From contig NZ_JAUHJR010000002.1 of NCBI RefSeq assembly GCF_030412915.1, positions 248,001 through 312,000 of the forward strand: a DNA stretch of 64,000 bases, in the 5' to 3' direction. The translations under genes were made by a program, and so were the position numbers. This document shows positions 42,852-51,945 of this stretch, in pieces (within the stretch, counting starts at the first letter, position 1; each line of letters opens with the position of its first letter). The DNA comes from Nocardioides abyssi (GTDB lineage Bacteria; Actinomycetota; Actinomycetes; Propionibacteriales; Nocardioidaceae). The notes under the pieces are model-generated. The model saw nothing but the letters and a program-made list of their open reading frames with translations, was not told the DNA's origin and made no database searches.

Positions 42852-43557
42852 GCGCCCCCTCCTCGCCGCTCATCTCGGTGGCGGAGGCGGTGGCGACCCG
42901 GGCGCCGCCGCGGAGCACGGTGACCGTGCTGCACGCCTCGACCGCGAGCTCGCGCAGGTGGGTGGAGACGAGCACGCAGGCGCCGCGGGCGCGGGCGTCG
43001 TCGATGGCAGCCATCGTGGCCTCGACGCCGATGGGGTCCACGCCGTCGAAGGGTTCGTCGAGCAGCAGCACCTCGGGCTCGTGCAGCACCGCGAGCACGA
43101 CCGACAGCCGCCGGCCCATGCCGTGGGAGAAGCCGGCGGTCACCCGGTGGGCGACGTCGCCGAGCTCGAAGCGCTCGAGCAGGTCGCGTGCGCGCTGGTC
43201 CCAGCCGGGCTCGGTGCGGTGCATCCGCCGCAGCCGGGCGGAGAGCTGGAGGTGCTCCCACGGCGTCGCGCGCGGCACGAGCCCGCCGACGTCGGGGCAG
43301 TAGCCGACGGCCCGCTTCACCGCGATCGGGTCGCGGCGCACGTCGTGGCCGGCGACGACGACCTCGCCGGAGGTGGGCGGCACGACGCCGGCCAGCACCC
43401 GCATGGTCGTGGACTTCCCGGCGCCGTTGCGACCGAGCAGCGCGGTCGCGTGGCCGGCCTCCGCGACCAGGTCGACGCCGGTCACGGCCTCCACCTCGCC
43501 GAAGCGCACGTGGAGGTCGCGCACCTGCACCGGGTGGCCGTCGGGGGGAAGGGTCAC
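42826..43557 (-). CDS. ABC transporter ATPase with degenerate signature motif
   Basis: 243 residues from GTG 43557. Walker A 'LLGRNGAGKSTT', Q-loop region 'VGYCPDVGGLVPRATPWEHLQ', Walker B 'EVLLLDEPFDGVDP', switch His 'VSTHLRELA'. The signature reads 'FSHGMGRRLSV' instead of LSGGQ/M, with His for the first Gly. DrrA/NatA-type. The partner is the overlapping permease gene. Confidence 0.9.
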   Translation of the reverse strand: MTLPPDGHPVQVRDLHVRFGEVEAVTGVDLVAEAGHATALLGRNGAGKSTTMRVLAGVVPPTSGEVVVAGHDVRRDPIAVKRAVGYCPDVGGLVPRATPWEHLQLSARLRRMHRTEPGWDQRARDLLERFELGDVAHRVTAGFSHGMGRRLSVVLAVLHEPEVLLLDEPFDGVDPIGVEATMAAIDDARARGACVLVSTHLRELAVEACSTVTVLRGGARVATASATEMSGEEGARAYRGLLD

Positions 43558-43680
43558 CGCCCCATTGTCACCCGCCTGCCCGCGGTCCGCCGGGGAACGG
43601 CGAGGCCCCGGGTTCGCACCCGTGGTCGGCCCCGTGGTCGGCCCCGTGGTCGGCCCTGCGCCCCGACATCTCAGGGAAGT

Positions 43681-43749
43681 CCTGCACATATCGGGGCAGA
43701 TCTGCCCCGATATGTGCAGGGGTCACCGGTTAACCGGTGACCCCTGCAC
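43681..43749. terminator. Two overlapping perfect palindromes (40 bp and 36 bp)
   Basis: 43681-43720 is a perfect 40-bp palindrome centred on GCAGATCTGC. 43714-43749 is a perfect 36-bp palindrome centred on GGTTAACC. They share GTGCAGG, so three mutually complementary arms compete. It lies 20 nt past the stop of the multifunctional fatty-oxidation gene (43770), suggesting a terminator, perhaps with switching structure. Confidence 0.7.
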
Positions 43750-43769
43750 CCGGGTCGTGCGAAGCCGGA

Positions 43770-45971
43770 TCAGGCGGGGAAGGACCCACCCGAGGCGGCG
43801 AGGTCACGCAGGTACTGCGTGGGGCGGAACCGGTCGCCGTACGTCTCGGCCAGCTCGTCGGCGCGCTTGACGAAGGCCGCGAGGCCGATCTCGCCGTCGG
43901 CGCCCTGGTAGCCGGTCATGAACTGCGCGGCACCACCGGTCATGGGCGGGAAGCCGATGCCCATGATCGAGCCGATGTTCGCGGCGGCCGCCGAGGTGAT
44001 GACACCCTCCTCGAAGCACTTCGCGGTCTCGAGCGCCTCGGCGAAGAGCATCCGGTCCTTGCAGTCCTGGATCGAGGGCTGCTCGGCGGCGACCGGGAAC
44101 AGGTCGGAGAGACCGGTCCAGATGGTCTGGCGCTTGCCGGACTCGTCGTACTCGTAGAAGCCCTTGCCGCGCAGGCGGCCCGGGCGACCGGCCTCGATCA
44201 TCCGGTCGACGACCGCGGTGCCCGGGTGCTCGGCCAAGTCGAGCCCGTCGCGCTCGGCGGCCTCGCGGGTGGCCTTGGCGATCTTGGCCATCAGCTCGAG
44301 GTTGAGCTCGTCGGAGAGCTGCAGCACCGGGGCCGGGTAGCCGGCCTGGGTGGTGGCCCGCTCGATGGTCCAGGGCTGGACGCCCTCGGCGAGCATCGCC
44401 ATGCCCTCGTTGACCATGAAGCCGATGACGCGCGAGGTGTAGAAGCCGCGGCTGTCGTTGACGACGATCGGGGTCTTCTTGATCTGCTGCACCACGTCGT
44501 AGGCCTTGGCCAGCGCGACGTCGGAGCTGTCCGCGCCCTTGATGATCTCGACCAGCGGCATCTTGTCGACGGGGCTGAAGAAGTGCAGGCCGATGAAGTC
44601 CTTCGGCCGGTCCACGCCCTCGGCGAGCTCGGTGATCGGCAGCGTCGAGGTGTTGGAGCACAGCAGCGCGTCGGCGTTGACGTACGGCGCCACCTCGGCG
44701 AACACCTTCGCCTTGAGCGAGGGGTCCTCGAAGACGGCCTCGATGACCAGGTCGCAGCCGGCCAGGTCCGCGGCGTCACCGGTGGGGAGGATCCGGCCGA
44801 GCATCTCGGCGGACTTCTCCTCGGTGAGCTTGCCGCGGGAGACGGCCTTGGCGTTGATCTTCTCGGAGTACGCCTTGCCCTTCGCGGCGTTCTCGGTCGA
44901 GACGTCCTTGAGGACGACCTCCATGCCGGCGCGGGCGCACACGTAGGCGATGCCCGCGCCCATCATCCCGGCGCCGAGGACGCCGACCTTGGTGGCCTTC
45001 CACGGCTCGATGCCCTGCGGGCGGAGCGAGCCGGACTTGATGGCCTGCAGGTCGGTGAAGAACGCCTGGATCATGTTCTTCGAGCCCTGGTTGACCACGA
45101 GGTTGGTCAGGTAGCGCGACTCGATCCGCGAGGCGGTGTCGAAGTCGACCTGGGCGCCCTCGACGGCCGCGGACAGGATCGCGCGGGCGGCGGGGTAGAG
45201 CGCACCCTTGGTCTGCTTGCGCAGCAGGGCCGGGAACGCCGGGAGGAAGCCGGCCAGCGCCGGGGACTTCGGGGTGCCGCCGGGCATCTTGTAGCCGGGG
45301 GCGTCCCACGGGTTCTTGCTGGCCTCGGGGTTGGCCTTGATCCACGCCTTCGCGGCGGGGACGAGCTCCTCGCGGGTGGCGACCAGCTCGTCGACCAGGC
45401 CCTTCTCCTTGGCCTGGGCGGCCTTGAACTGCTTGCCCTCGAGCAGGAAGCCCATCAGGCCCTCCTGCAGGCCGAACATCCGCACGATGCGGGTCACGCC
45501 GCCACCGCCGGGGAGCAGGCCGAGGCTGACCTCGGGCAGGCCCACGACGACCGAGGAGTCGTCGACGGCGATGCGGTGGTTGGTGGCCAGGCAGATCTCG
45601 AGGCCACCGCCGAGGGCGGCGCCGTTGATCGCGGCCACGACGGGCTTCGGGAACAGCTCGAGCTTGCGCAGGGCGGCCTTGACGCCCTCGGCCATCGTGA
45701 AGACGTCCGCGGCGTCGTCGGGGGTCGCGGTGACCATCTTCTTCAGGTCGCCGCCGGCGAAGAAGGTCTTCTTCGCGCTGGCGACGACGACGCCGGTCAC
45801 GTCGGCCTCCTCGGCGTACAGCCGCTCGACGGCGGCCTTCATCGAGGAGATGTAGAGGTCGTTCATCGTGTTGGCCGACTGGTTCGGGTCGTCGAGGGTG
45901 AGGGTGACGATCCCGTCCGCGTCGCGCTCGTAGCGCACGGTGGTCGGCTGCTCGGTGGTGCTCGTGGTCAT
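43770..45971 (-). CDS. fadB: Fatty-acid oxidation multifunctional protein (enoyl-CoA hydratase / 3-hydroxyacyl-CoA dehydrogenase)
   Basis: 733 residues. N-terminal crotonase domain ('[10 protein letters not shown]', '[23 protein letters not shown]', '[24 protein letters not shown]'), then NAD-binding domain ('[22 protein letters not shown]'), '[15 protein letters not shown]', '[18 protein letters not shown]', and the C-terminal hydroxyacyl-CoA dehydrogenase helical domain ('[17 protein letters not shown]', '[16 protein letters not shown]'). Carries out the hydration and second oxidation of beta-oxidation. Downstream of and co-transcribed with fadA (52-nt gap). Confidence 0.96.
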   Translation of the reverse strand: MTTSTTEQPTTVRYERDADGIVTLTLDDPNQSANTMNDLYISSMKAAVERLYAEEADVTGVVVASAKKTFFAGGDLKKMVTATPDDAADVFTMAEGVKAALRKLELFPKPVVAAINGAALGGGLEICLATNHRIAVDDSSVVVGLPEVSLGLLPGGGGVTRIVRMFGLQEGLMGFLLEGKQFKAAQAKEKGLVDELVATREELVPAAKAWIKANPEASKNPWDAPGYKMPGGTPKSPALAGFLPAFPALLRKQTKGALYPAARAILSAAVEGAQVDFDTASRIESRYLTNLVVNQGSKNMIQAFFTDLQAIKSGSLRPQGIEPWKATKVGVLGAGMMGAGIAYVCARAGMEVVLKDVSTENAAKGKAYSEKINAKAVSRGKLTEEKSAEMLGRILPTGDAADLAGCDLVIEAVFEDPSLKAKVFAEVAPYVNADALLCSNTSTLPITELAEGVDRPKDFIGLHFFSPVDKMPLVEIIKGADSSDVALAKAYDVVQQIKKTPIVVNDSRGFYTSRVIGFMVNEGMAMLAEGVQPWTIERATTQAGYPAPVLQLSDELNLELMAKIAKATREAAERDGLDLAEHPGTAVVDRMIEAGRPGRLRGKGFYEYDESGKRQTIWTGLSDLFPVAAEQPSIQDCKDRMLFAEALETAKCFEEGVITSAAAANIGSIMGIGFPPMTGGAAQFMTGYQGADGEIGLAAFVKRADELAETYGDRFRPTQYLRDLAASGGSFPA

Positions 45972-46023
45972 TCGGGGTCCTGTTCGTTCAGGTGAGATCG
46001 GTGGCTGGAGGAGCAGCGGACAG

Positions 46024-47235
46024 TCAGACCACTTCGACGATGGTGGCGATGCCCATGCCGCCGCCGACGCAGAGCGTGGCGAGGCCGCGGCGCAGGTCGC
46101 GGCGCTTGAGCTCGTCCACCAGCGTGCCGAGGATCATCGCGCCGGTCGCACCCAGCGGATGGCCCATCGCGATCGCGCCACCGTTGACGTTGGTGATCTC
46201 GTCGGTGATGCCCATGTCCTTCATGAAGCGCATCGCCACGGCGGCGAAGGCCTCGTTGATCTCGAACAGGTCGATGTCGCCGACCTCGAGGCCGGCCTTG
46301 GCCAGCGCCTTGCGGGCGGCCGGGGCCGGGCCGGTCAGCATGATCGTCGGGTCCGCGCCGGAGACGGCGGTCGCGAGGATGCGGGCGCGCGGGGTGAGGC
46401 CGAGCTGGTTGCCGACCTCCTCGCTGCCGATCGCCATGATCGCGGCACCGTCGACGATGCCCGAGGAGTTGCCGGCGTGGTGGACGTGGTCGATCTTCTC
46501 GACCCAGTGGTACTTCTCCAGCGCCACGTCGTCGAAGCCCGCGTCGGCACCGATCTGCGCGAACGACGGCTTGAGGCCCGACAGGCTCTCGACGCTCGTG
46601 TCGGGGCGGATCAGCTCGTCGCGGTCCAGCACGGTCAGGCCGTTGATGTCACGGACCGGCACCACCGAACCACCGAAGTAGTCGTTGGCCCACGCCTTCG
46701 CGGCGCGGTGGTTGGACTGCGCGGCGTAGGCGTCGACGTCCTCGCGGCTGAAGCCCTCGATGGTCGCGATCAGGTCGGCACCGATGCCCTGCGGCACGAA
46801 GCCGGCGCGGAAGGCGGTGGCCGGGTCGGACGCCCAGGCGCCGCCGTCGGAGCCCATCGGCACGCGGCTCATCGACTCCACGCCGCCGGCGAGGATCAGG
46901 TCCTCGAAGCCGCCGCGGACGCGGGACGCGGCCTGGTTGACGGCCTCGAGGCCCGAGGCGCAGAAGCGGTTGAGCTGGACGCCCGCGACGGTGTCGGGGT
47001 AGCCCGCGGCGAGCGCCGCGGTCTTGGCGATGTCGCCGCCCTGGTCGCCGATCGGCGAGACCACGCCGAGGACGACGTCGTCGACGCGCTCGACGTCGAG
47101 GGAGGGGTTGCGGACCTTGATCTCGTCCAGCAGGCCGACCACGAGGTCGACGGGCTTGACCTCGTGCAGCGAGCCGGCCGCCTTGCCCTTGCCACGCGGC
47201 GTACGAATGTGGTCGTACACGAATGCTTCTGCCAT
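46024..47235 (-). CDS. fadA: Acetyl-CoA C-acyltransferase (thiolase)
   Basis: 403 residues. '[17 protein letters not shown]' (nucleophilic Cys), '[14 protein letters not shown]', '[11 protein letters not shown]', '[19 protein letters not shown]' and the final catalytic '[11 protein letters not shown]' Cys. Cleaves 3-ketoacyl-CoA in the last step of beta-oxidation. First gene of the fadA-fadB operon. A 17-bp dyad TGACA-N7-TGTCA at 47284-47300 lies between it and the divergent MerR gene. Confidence 0.96.
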   Translation of the reverse strand: MAEAFVYDHIRTPRGKGKAAGSLHEVKPVDLVVGLLDEIKVRNPSLDVERVDDVVLGVVSPIGDQGGDIAKTAALAAGYPDTVAGVQLNRFCASGLEAVNQAASRVRGGFEDLILAGGVESMSRVPMGSDGGAWASDPATAFRAGFVPQGIGADLIATIEGFSREDVDAYAAQSNHRAAKAWANDYFGGSVVPVRDINGLTVLDRDELIRPDTSVESLSGLKPSFAQIGADAGFDDVALEKYHWVEKIDHVHHAGNSSGIVDGAAIMAIGSEEVGNQLGLTPRARILATAVSGADPTIMLTGPAPAARKALAKAGLEVGDIDLFEINEAFAAVAMRFMKDMGITDEITNVNGGAIAMGHPLGATGAMILGTLVDELKRRDLRRGLATLCVGGGMGIATIVEVV

Positions 47236-47283
47236 GACCGTCCTAGCGTCAGTGGTGCGTCTGTGATGGTGGTCCCCCGATTG

Positions 47284-47300
47284 TGACACCATTGGTGTCA
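47284..47300. promoter_or_regulatory. Operator dyad between fadA and merR-type gene
   Basis: TGACACCATTGGTGTCA; with outer bases the arms are GTGACACC/GGTGTCAC (47283-47301). The same TGACA-N7-TGTCA frame occurs at 55453-55469 before the racemase gene. Confidence 0.7.
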
Positions 47301-47347
47301 CGGTCAAGAGCGGGTCCCTTGTGGTCTGGCTCACGAGAGGAGCGCAC

Positions 47348-48100
47348 GTGACGCAGATGGAGGAGCGCCGGGAGGCGGCTCGCGAGCTGCTGACGCTCGA
47401 GGAGCTGACCAACCGCGTCGGCATGAGCGTGCGCAACGTGCGCTTCTACACGACCAAGGGGCTGGTGCCCCCGCCGATCCGGCGCGGGCGCAGCGGCTAC
47501 TACACGCCCGACCACGTCGCGCGGCTGGAGCTGGTCCGCGAGCTGCAGGGCCACGGGTTCACGCTGGCGGCGATCGAGAGGTACCTCGGCGGCATCCCCG
47601 ACGACGCCGCCCCCGAGGACATCGCGCTGCACCGGGCGATGCTCGCGCCGTGGCAGGCCGACGTCCCGGTCGAGATGTCGCGGGCCGAGCTCGAGCGGCG
47701 GGCCGGGCGCGAGCTCGGCGACGAGGAGCTCGCCACGCTCGAGGCGCTCGGGATCGTGCGGCGGCCGCGGCGGGGCCGCTTCGAGGTGGCCGCCTCGCAG
47801 CTGCAGGTCGGTCTCGGCCTGGTCGACCTCGGCTTCCCGACGGAGGCGGCGGTGGCGGCCGGTCAGGTGTACGCCGCGCACGGGCGCCAGATCGCGCAGG
47901 AGCTCAACGAGCTGTTCCGGACCATGGTGTGGCCGGCGTACAAGGAGGCCGGCGCGCCGCCCGAGCGGATCCAGCAGGTCGTCGAGCGGCTCAAGCCTCT
48001 GTCGATCGCCAGCCTGGTGGCGGCGTACGAGGCCGCCATGGACGAGGACCGCCGGGCGCGGATCGCCGCCCGCACCGGGCGCGGGGACCGGGAGTCCTAG
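47348..48100 (+). CDS. MerR-family regulator, likely of fatty-acid oxidation
   Basis: 250 residues from GTG 47348, with a strong ribosome-binding site (agaggag) 7 nt upstream. Winged helix '[29 protein letters not shown]' and '[20 protein letters not shown]'. The C-terminal ~170 residues are a long helical domain without metal cysteines ('[21 protein letters not shown]', '[13 protein letters not shown]'), so it senses an organic ligand, perhaps acyl-CoA. Divergent from fadA across a dyad operator. Confidence 0.9.
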   Translation: MTQMEERREAARELLTLEELTNRVGMSVRNVRFYTTKGLVPPPIRRGRSGYYTPDHVARLELVRELQGHGFTLAAIERYLGGIPDDAAPEDIALHRAMLAPWQADVPVEMSRAELERRAGRELGDEELATLEALGIVRRPRRGRFEVAASQLQVGLGLVDLGFPTEAAVAAGQVYAAHGRQIAQELNELFRTMVWPAYKEAGAPPERIQQVVERLKPLSIASLVAAYEAAMDEDRRARIAARTGRGDRES

Positions 48101-48123
48101 GGCGGCGTCCCTACTGTGGTCGC

Positions 48124-49017
48124 ATGAGCACCGTCCTCGTCACGGGCGCGACCGGCTTCGTCGGCGCCCGCCTGGTCCCCGAGCTGCTCGAGCGCGGGCA
48201 CACGGTCAAGGCGATGACCCGCCACCCCGACACCTACGGCGGCGAGGGCAAGGCCGTGTACGGCGACGTGCACGACCCCGGCACGCTCGCCGACGCCCTC
48301 GACGGCGTGGACGTGGCGGTCTACCTCGTGCACTCCCTCGACGACGACGACTTCGAGCGCAAGGACGCCGCCGCCGCGCGGGCCTTCGGCGCCGCCGCCG
48401 GTGCGTCCGGGGTGCAGCAGATCGTCTACCTCGGCGGGCTCGGCTCGGAGCACGAGGAGCTCTCCGCCCACCTGCGCTCGCGCCGCGAGGTCGAGCGGCT
48501 GCTCGGCGAGTCCGGCGTGCCGGTCACCGTGCTGCGCGCCGCGATCGTCGTCGGATCCGGCGGCATCTCGTGGGAGATGACCCGCAAGCTGGTCAAGAAC
48601 CTGCCCGCCATGGTCGTCCCCCGCTGGGCCTCCACCCGCACCCAGCCGATCGCGATCGCCGACGTCGTTCGCTACCTCGCCGGCGTCGTGGGACTGACCG
48701 AGGCGCACGACCGGGTCTTCGAGATCGGCGGCGCCGACCAGCTCACGTACGCCGAGATGCTCGCCCAGGCCGGGGCGGTCATGCACGGGCGCCGGCTCCC
48801 GATCATCCACGTGCCGCTCGGCACGCCGTTCCTCTCGCAGTACTGGATCAAGCTCGTCACCGGCGTCGACGCCACCACCGCCGCCAACCTGATCGAGTCG
48901 ATGGGCAACGAGGTCGTCGTCACCGACCCCGCCATCCGCGACCTCGTCCCCGGCGAGCCGCTCACCTACGGCGAGGCCGTCGAGGCCGCCCTCGCCGAGG
49001 ACCGCCAGGTCGGCTGA
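48124..49017 (+). CDS. NAD(P)-binding SDR-like protein (NmrA/atypical SDR)
   Basis: 297 residues. 'VLVTGATGFVGARLVPELLERGH' (GxxGxxG), 'VYGDVHDPGTLADALDGVDVAVYLVHS', 'IVYLGGLGSE', 'GVPVTVLRAAIVVGSGGISWEM', 'GGADQLTYAEML'. Atypical SDR5-like group; many are ubiquinone-biosynthesis or oxidoreductase accessory proteins, and specific function is not known. Starts 23 nt after the MerR gene, probably in the same transcript. Confidence 0.9.
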   Translation: MSTVLVTGATGFVGARLVPELLERGHTVKAMTRHPDTYGGEGKAVYGDVHDPGTLADALDGVDVAVYLVHSLDDDDFERKDAAAARAFGAAAGASGVQQIVYLGGLGSEHEELSAHLRSRREVERLLGESGVPVTVLRAAIVVGSGGISWEMTRKLVKNLPAMVVPRWASTRTQPIAIADVVRYLAGVVGLTEAHDRVFEIGGADQLTYAEMLAQAGAVMHGRRLPIIHVPLGTPFLSQYWIKLVTGVDATTAANLIESMGNEVVVTDPAIRDLVPGEPLTYGEAVEAALAEDRQVG

Positions 49018-49046
49018 CCCCGGTCCCCGGCTGGCCGGCTCGCAGT

Positions 49047-49103
49047 TTCATCGGCTGGCCGATGAAGCTGTCGGTGGGACGCTGAAACTTCATCGGCCCA
49101 CCG
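49047..49103. terminator. Stacked hairpins between convergent genes
   Basis: TTCATCGGC (49047-49055) TG GCCGATGAA (49058-49066), perfect. CGGTGGG (49072-49078) pairs with CCCACCG (49097-49103). Further TTCATCGGC/GCCGATGAA copies follow to ~49128. Confidence 0.65.
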
Positions 49104-49162
49104 GGAGCTCCAGCGGCTGGCCGATGAACCTCCCGCCCAGCCGCAGTCGGCCGCGCGGCAGC

Positions 49163-49858
49163 TCAGCCGATGACCGGGGGGAGCACCAGCAGCATCGAGA
49201 GCGACCAGGTGCAGTGGGTGAGGATCGGGGCGAGGATGCCGCCGGAGGCGCGCCGCTCGAGGCCGACGACCACGCCGAGGAGGATCGCGGCGAAGGCGAG
49301 CATCACGTTGCCGGTGGCGGCGGTGGCGACGACGTACGCCAGCGTCGTCCACAGGACCGGGCGGCGGGGGATGGCGGCGTACGCCGCGCCCCGGAAGAAC
49401 AGCTCCTCGGCGATGCCGTTGACCGCGGTGATCACGACGAGCAGCGGCAGCGAGCCCTGGTCGGCGTAGTCGAGGACCGAGCTGACCTGCCCCTGCAGGT
49501 AGGGGATCTCGCGGATCACCAGCCCGCCGAGCACGAAGACCGCCACGATCGCGGCGCCGAGCAGGACCGGCGTGACCACCGGCCGGGTCAGCCCGTCGCG
49601 CCACGCGATCCGGCCGAGGTGGAGCGGGCCGGAGGCGAAGGCACCGACGGTCCACACGCCGGCGAGCGCGGCGGTCGAGACGTAGAACCAACCGCTGCCG
49701 GGGTCGATGCGCAGGGAGAACCCGAGCACCACCGCGCCGAGCACCACGAACGCGATCGTCACCAGCTGCCGGCGCCGGAGGGCGGCGGGGGTCTGGCGGT
49801 GGTCGCGCGGGACGACGTCCCACAGCGCTCGCTGCAGCCAGGCTCGGACAGGGCTCAC
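49163..49858 (-). CDS. CPBP-family intramembrane metalloprotease
   Basis: 231 residues, about seven hydrophobic segments. Abi/CPBP motif 1 'NGIAEELFFRGAAYAAI' (Glu-Glu and Arg), motif 2 'VMLAFAAILLGVVVG', and a late 'ILAPILTHCTWSLSML' His. Family members are CAAX prenyl protease-like. Bacterial roles include bacteriocin self-immunity and regulated proteolysis. The target here is unknown. Confidence 0.9.
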   Translation of the reverse strand: MSPVRAWLQRALWDVVPRDHRQTPAALRRRQLVTIAFVVLGAVVLGFSLRIDPGSGWFYVSTAALAGVWTVGAFASGPLHLGRIAWRDGLTRPVVTPVLLGAAIVAVFVLGGLVIREIPYLQGQVSSVLDYADQGSLPLLVVITAVNGIAEELFFRGAAYAAIPRRPVLWTTLAYVVATAATGNVMLAFAAILLGVVVGLERRASGGILAPILTHCTWSLSMLLVLPPVIG

Positions 49859-49911
49859 GACACCGACCTTACGGACGGCCGGTTGCCCGGTCCGAGCCTC
49901 GCGCTGGGAGG

Positions 49912-51447
49912 TCAGCGGCGGCCGGAGCTGAACGACGACGCGCTGTGGCGGCTGCCACCGGAGGTCGACCCGGCGGAGGAGCCGGTACGCCGCCCGCGAC
50001 CGCCCTGGCCGCCACCCGACTTCGGGGCACCCGTGCGGGGCGCTCCGGCCTTGGCGCCGGCCGGGCGGGAGCCACCCGAGCGTGCGGCACCCGAGCCGGA
50101 GCCGCCGGAGGTCGAGCCGGCCTGGCCGGAGCCCTGGCCGGCCGAGCGGCCGCGGCCGCCGCGGGAGGAGCGTCGACCGCCGCCACCGTTGCCGCCACCA
50201 CCGTTGCCGCGGCCGCCGCCGCCACCGTTGCCGGAGGAGGCGGGGGCCTCGACGACGAGGCCGCCGGCGACGACCTGGCGCTCACCGGGGGCGAGCTCGG
50301 CGAGGACCGGGTGGTCCAGGGCGGCGAGCCGGGTGACCGTGGGCTTGATGCCGGCCGCGCGAGTCAGGTCACGCACGTCGCGGACCTGCTCGTCGGTCAT
50401 CAGCGTGACGACGGTGCCGGCGGCACCGGCGCGGGCGGTGCGGCCCGAGCGGTGCAGGTAGGCCTTGTGCTCGGCCGGCGGGTCGGCGTGCACGACGAGG
50501 GCCACGTCGTCGACGTGGATGCCGCGGGCGGCGATGTCGGTCGCGACTAGCGTGCTGGCCTTGCCGGAGTGGAACGCCTCCATGTTGCGGGTGCGGGCGT
50601 TCTGGCTGAGGTTGCCGTGGAGCTCGACCGTGGGCACGCCGGACTTGTTCAGCTGGCGGGTCAGCGCCTTGGCGCCGTGCTTGGTGCGGGTGAAGACCAC
50701 GGTGCGGCCGGGCGCGCTGGCCAGGTCGACCAGCACCGGCACGCGGTGCTCGCGGGCCAGGTGGAGGACGTGGTGGTCCATCGCGCTGACCGGCGACTGG
50801 GCGGAGTCGGCCTGGTGGACGACCGGCTCGTGCAGGAACCGCTTGACCAGCACGTCGATGGCCTTGTCGAGGGTGGCCGAGAAGAGCAGGCGCTGGCCGC
50901 GCGAGGGGGTGGCGTCCAGCAGGCGGCGCACGGCCGGGAGGAAGCCGAGGTCGGCCATGTGGTCGGCCTCGTCGAGCACGGTGACCTCGACGGCGCCGAG
51001 GTCGCAGTGACCCTGGCCGATGAGGTCCTCGAGGCGGCCGGGGCAGGCCAGCAGGATGTCGACGCCGGCCTTGAGGCCGCGGACCTGGGGATTCTGGCCG
51101 ACGCCGCCGAAGACGGTCATCGTGGTCAGGCCGAACGCGTCGGCCAGCGGCTTGAGCGCCTCCTCGATCTGGCCGACCAGCTCGCGGGTCGGGGCCAGCA
51201 CGAGGGCGCGGGGCTTGCGGGCCGTCGCGGGGCGGCCGGAAGCCGACAGGCGGGCGACGAGCGGGAGGAGGAAGGCGTAGGTCTTGCCGGAGCCGGTGCG
51301 GCCGCGGCCGAGGACGTCGCGACCCGCGAGGGAGTCCGGCAGCGTCTTGGCCTGGATCGGCGTGGGCTCGGTGATGCCGCGGTCCGCGAGGACGGCGGAG
51401 AGGGCGGCGGGAACGCCGAGGGTGGTGAAAGCAGGTGCAGAAGGCAT
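49912..51447 (-). CDS. DEAD-box RNA helicase with Gly/Arg-rich tail
   Basis: 511 residues from ATG 51447. Q motif and motif I ('TPIQAKTLPDSLAGRDVLGRGRTGSGKT'), motif Ia 'LAPTREL', motif II 'VLDEADHM', motif III 'FSATL', motif VI 'HRSGRTARAG'. The C-terminal ~110 residues are low-complexity Gly/Ser/Arg with 'GNGGGGNGGGG'-type repeats, an RNA-binding tail. The 150 nt upstream show no gene and could be a long 5' leader, as in cold-shock helicases. Confidence 0.93.
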   Translation of the reverse strand: MPSAPAFTTLGVPAALSAVLADRGITEPTPIQAKTLPDSLAGRDVLGRGRTGSGKTYAFLLPLVARLSASGRPATARKPRALVLAPTRELVGQIEEALKPLADAFGLTTMTVFGGVGQNPQVRGLKAGVDILLACPGRLEDLIGQGHCDLGAVEVTVLDEADHMADLGFLPAVRRLLDATPSRGQRLLFSATLDKAIDVLVKRFLHEPVVHQADSAQSPVSAMDHHVLHLAREHRVPVLVDLASAPGRTVVFTRTKHGAKALTRQLNKSGVPTVELHGNLSQNARTRNMEAFHSGKASTLVATDIAARGIHVDDVALVVHADPPAEHKAYLHRSGRTARAGAAGTVVTLMTDEQVRDVRDLTRAAGIKPTVTRLAALDHPVLAELAPGERQVVAGGLVVEAPASSGNGGGGGRGNGGGGNGGGGRRSSRGGRGRSAGQGSGQAGSTSGGSGSGAARSGGSRPAGAKAGAPRTGAPKSGGGQGGRGRRTGSSAGSTSGGSRHSASSFSSGRR

Positions 51448-51667
51448 GAAGGGGTGACAGATCCGTCTCGTGGCGGTCGTCTCGCCATGAGGTCGGCGCG
51501 GAGCTGCTGGCTGTGGTGCGAGGCAGCGCTCGAACGCTTGGAGATGCGGCTCCGGGGCGGGACTGGAACGGGCCGCATCCCCCACTGTAGGGATGCGACC
51601 CGCTCAACACCCCATCGACGCGGGGTGACATCGCTCTCCCACCCGGGCGGGAATGCGGTGCTGGGTG

Positions 51668-51862
51668 CTACTTGGTGAGGCCGTCCTTGACGTCCTTGGC
51701 GGCGTCCTTGACCTTCTCGCCGGCGTTCTTGAGGTTGGCCGAGCTCTGGTCGGCCTTGCCCTCCGCCTTGAGCTGGTCGTCGCCGGTCGCGTCGCCGGCG
51801 GTCTCCTTGCCCTTGCCGCCGAGCTCCTCGGCCTTGTTGCTCAACTTGTCGCCCAGTCCCAT
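51668..51862 (-). CDS. CsbD-family stress protein
   Basis: 64 residues: 'MGLGDKLSNKAEELGGKGKE', then Lys/Glu/Ala-rich repeats ('AEGKADQSSANLKNAGEKVK'). Typical CsbD-like small hydrophilic protein, induced by general stress in relatives. Function not known. Confidence 0.9.
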   Translation of the reverse strand: MGLGDKLSNKAEELGGKGKETAGDATGDDQLKAEGKADQSSANLKNAGEKVKDAAKDVKDGLTK

Positions 51863-51945
51863 GTCTGACCTCCTGTGGTCGTGCGGTCGGGTACGCCCCT
51901 CAGGTGACCGCCCGGAGGGCCTGGGAAACGGCGCTCAGGAGCTTC

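Noticed and set aside
43737-45995. 752-codon open frame on the plus strand opposite fadB
   Set aside because: Mirror frame of a highly conserved gene; the protein is Leu/Gly/Val/Arg low complexity with no domain.
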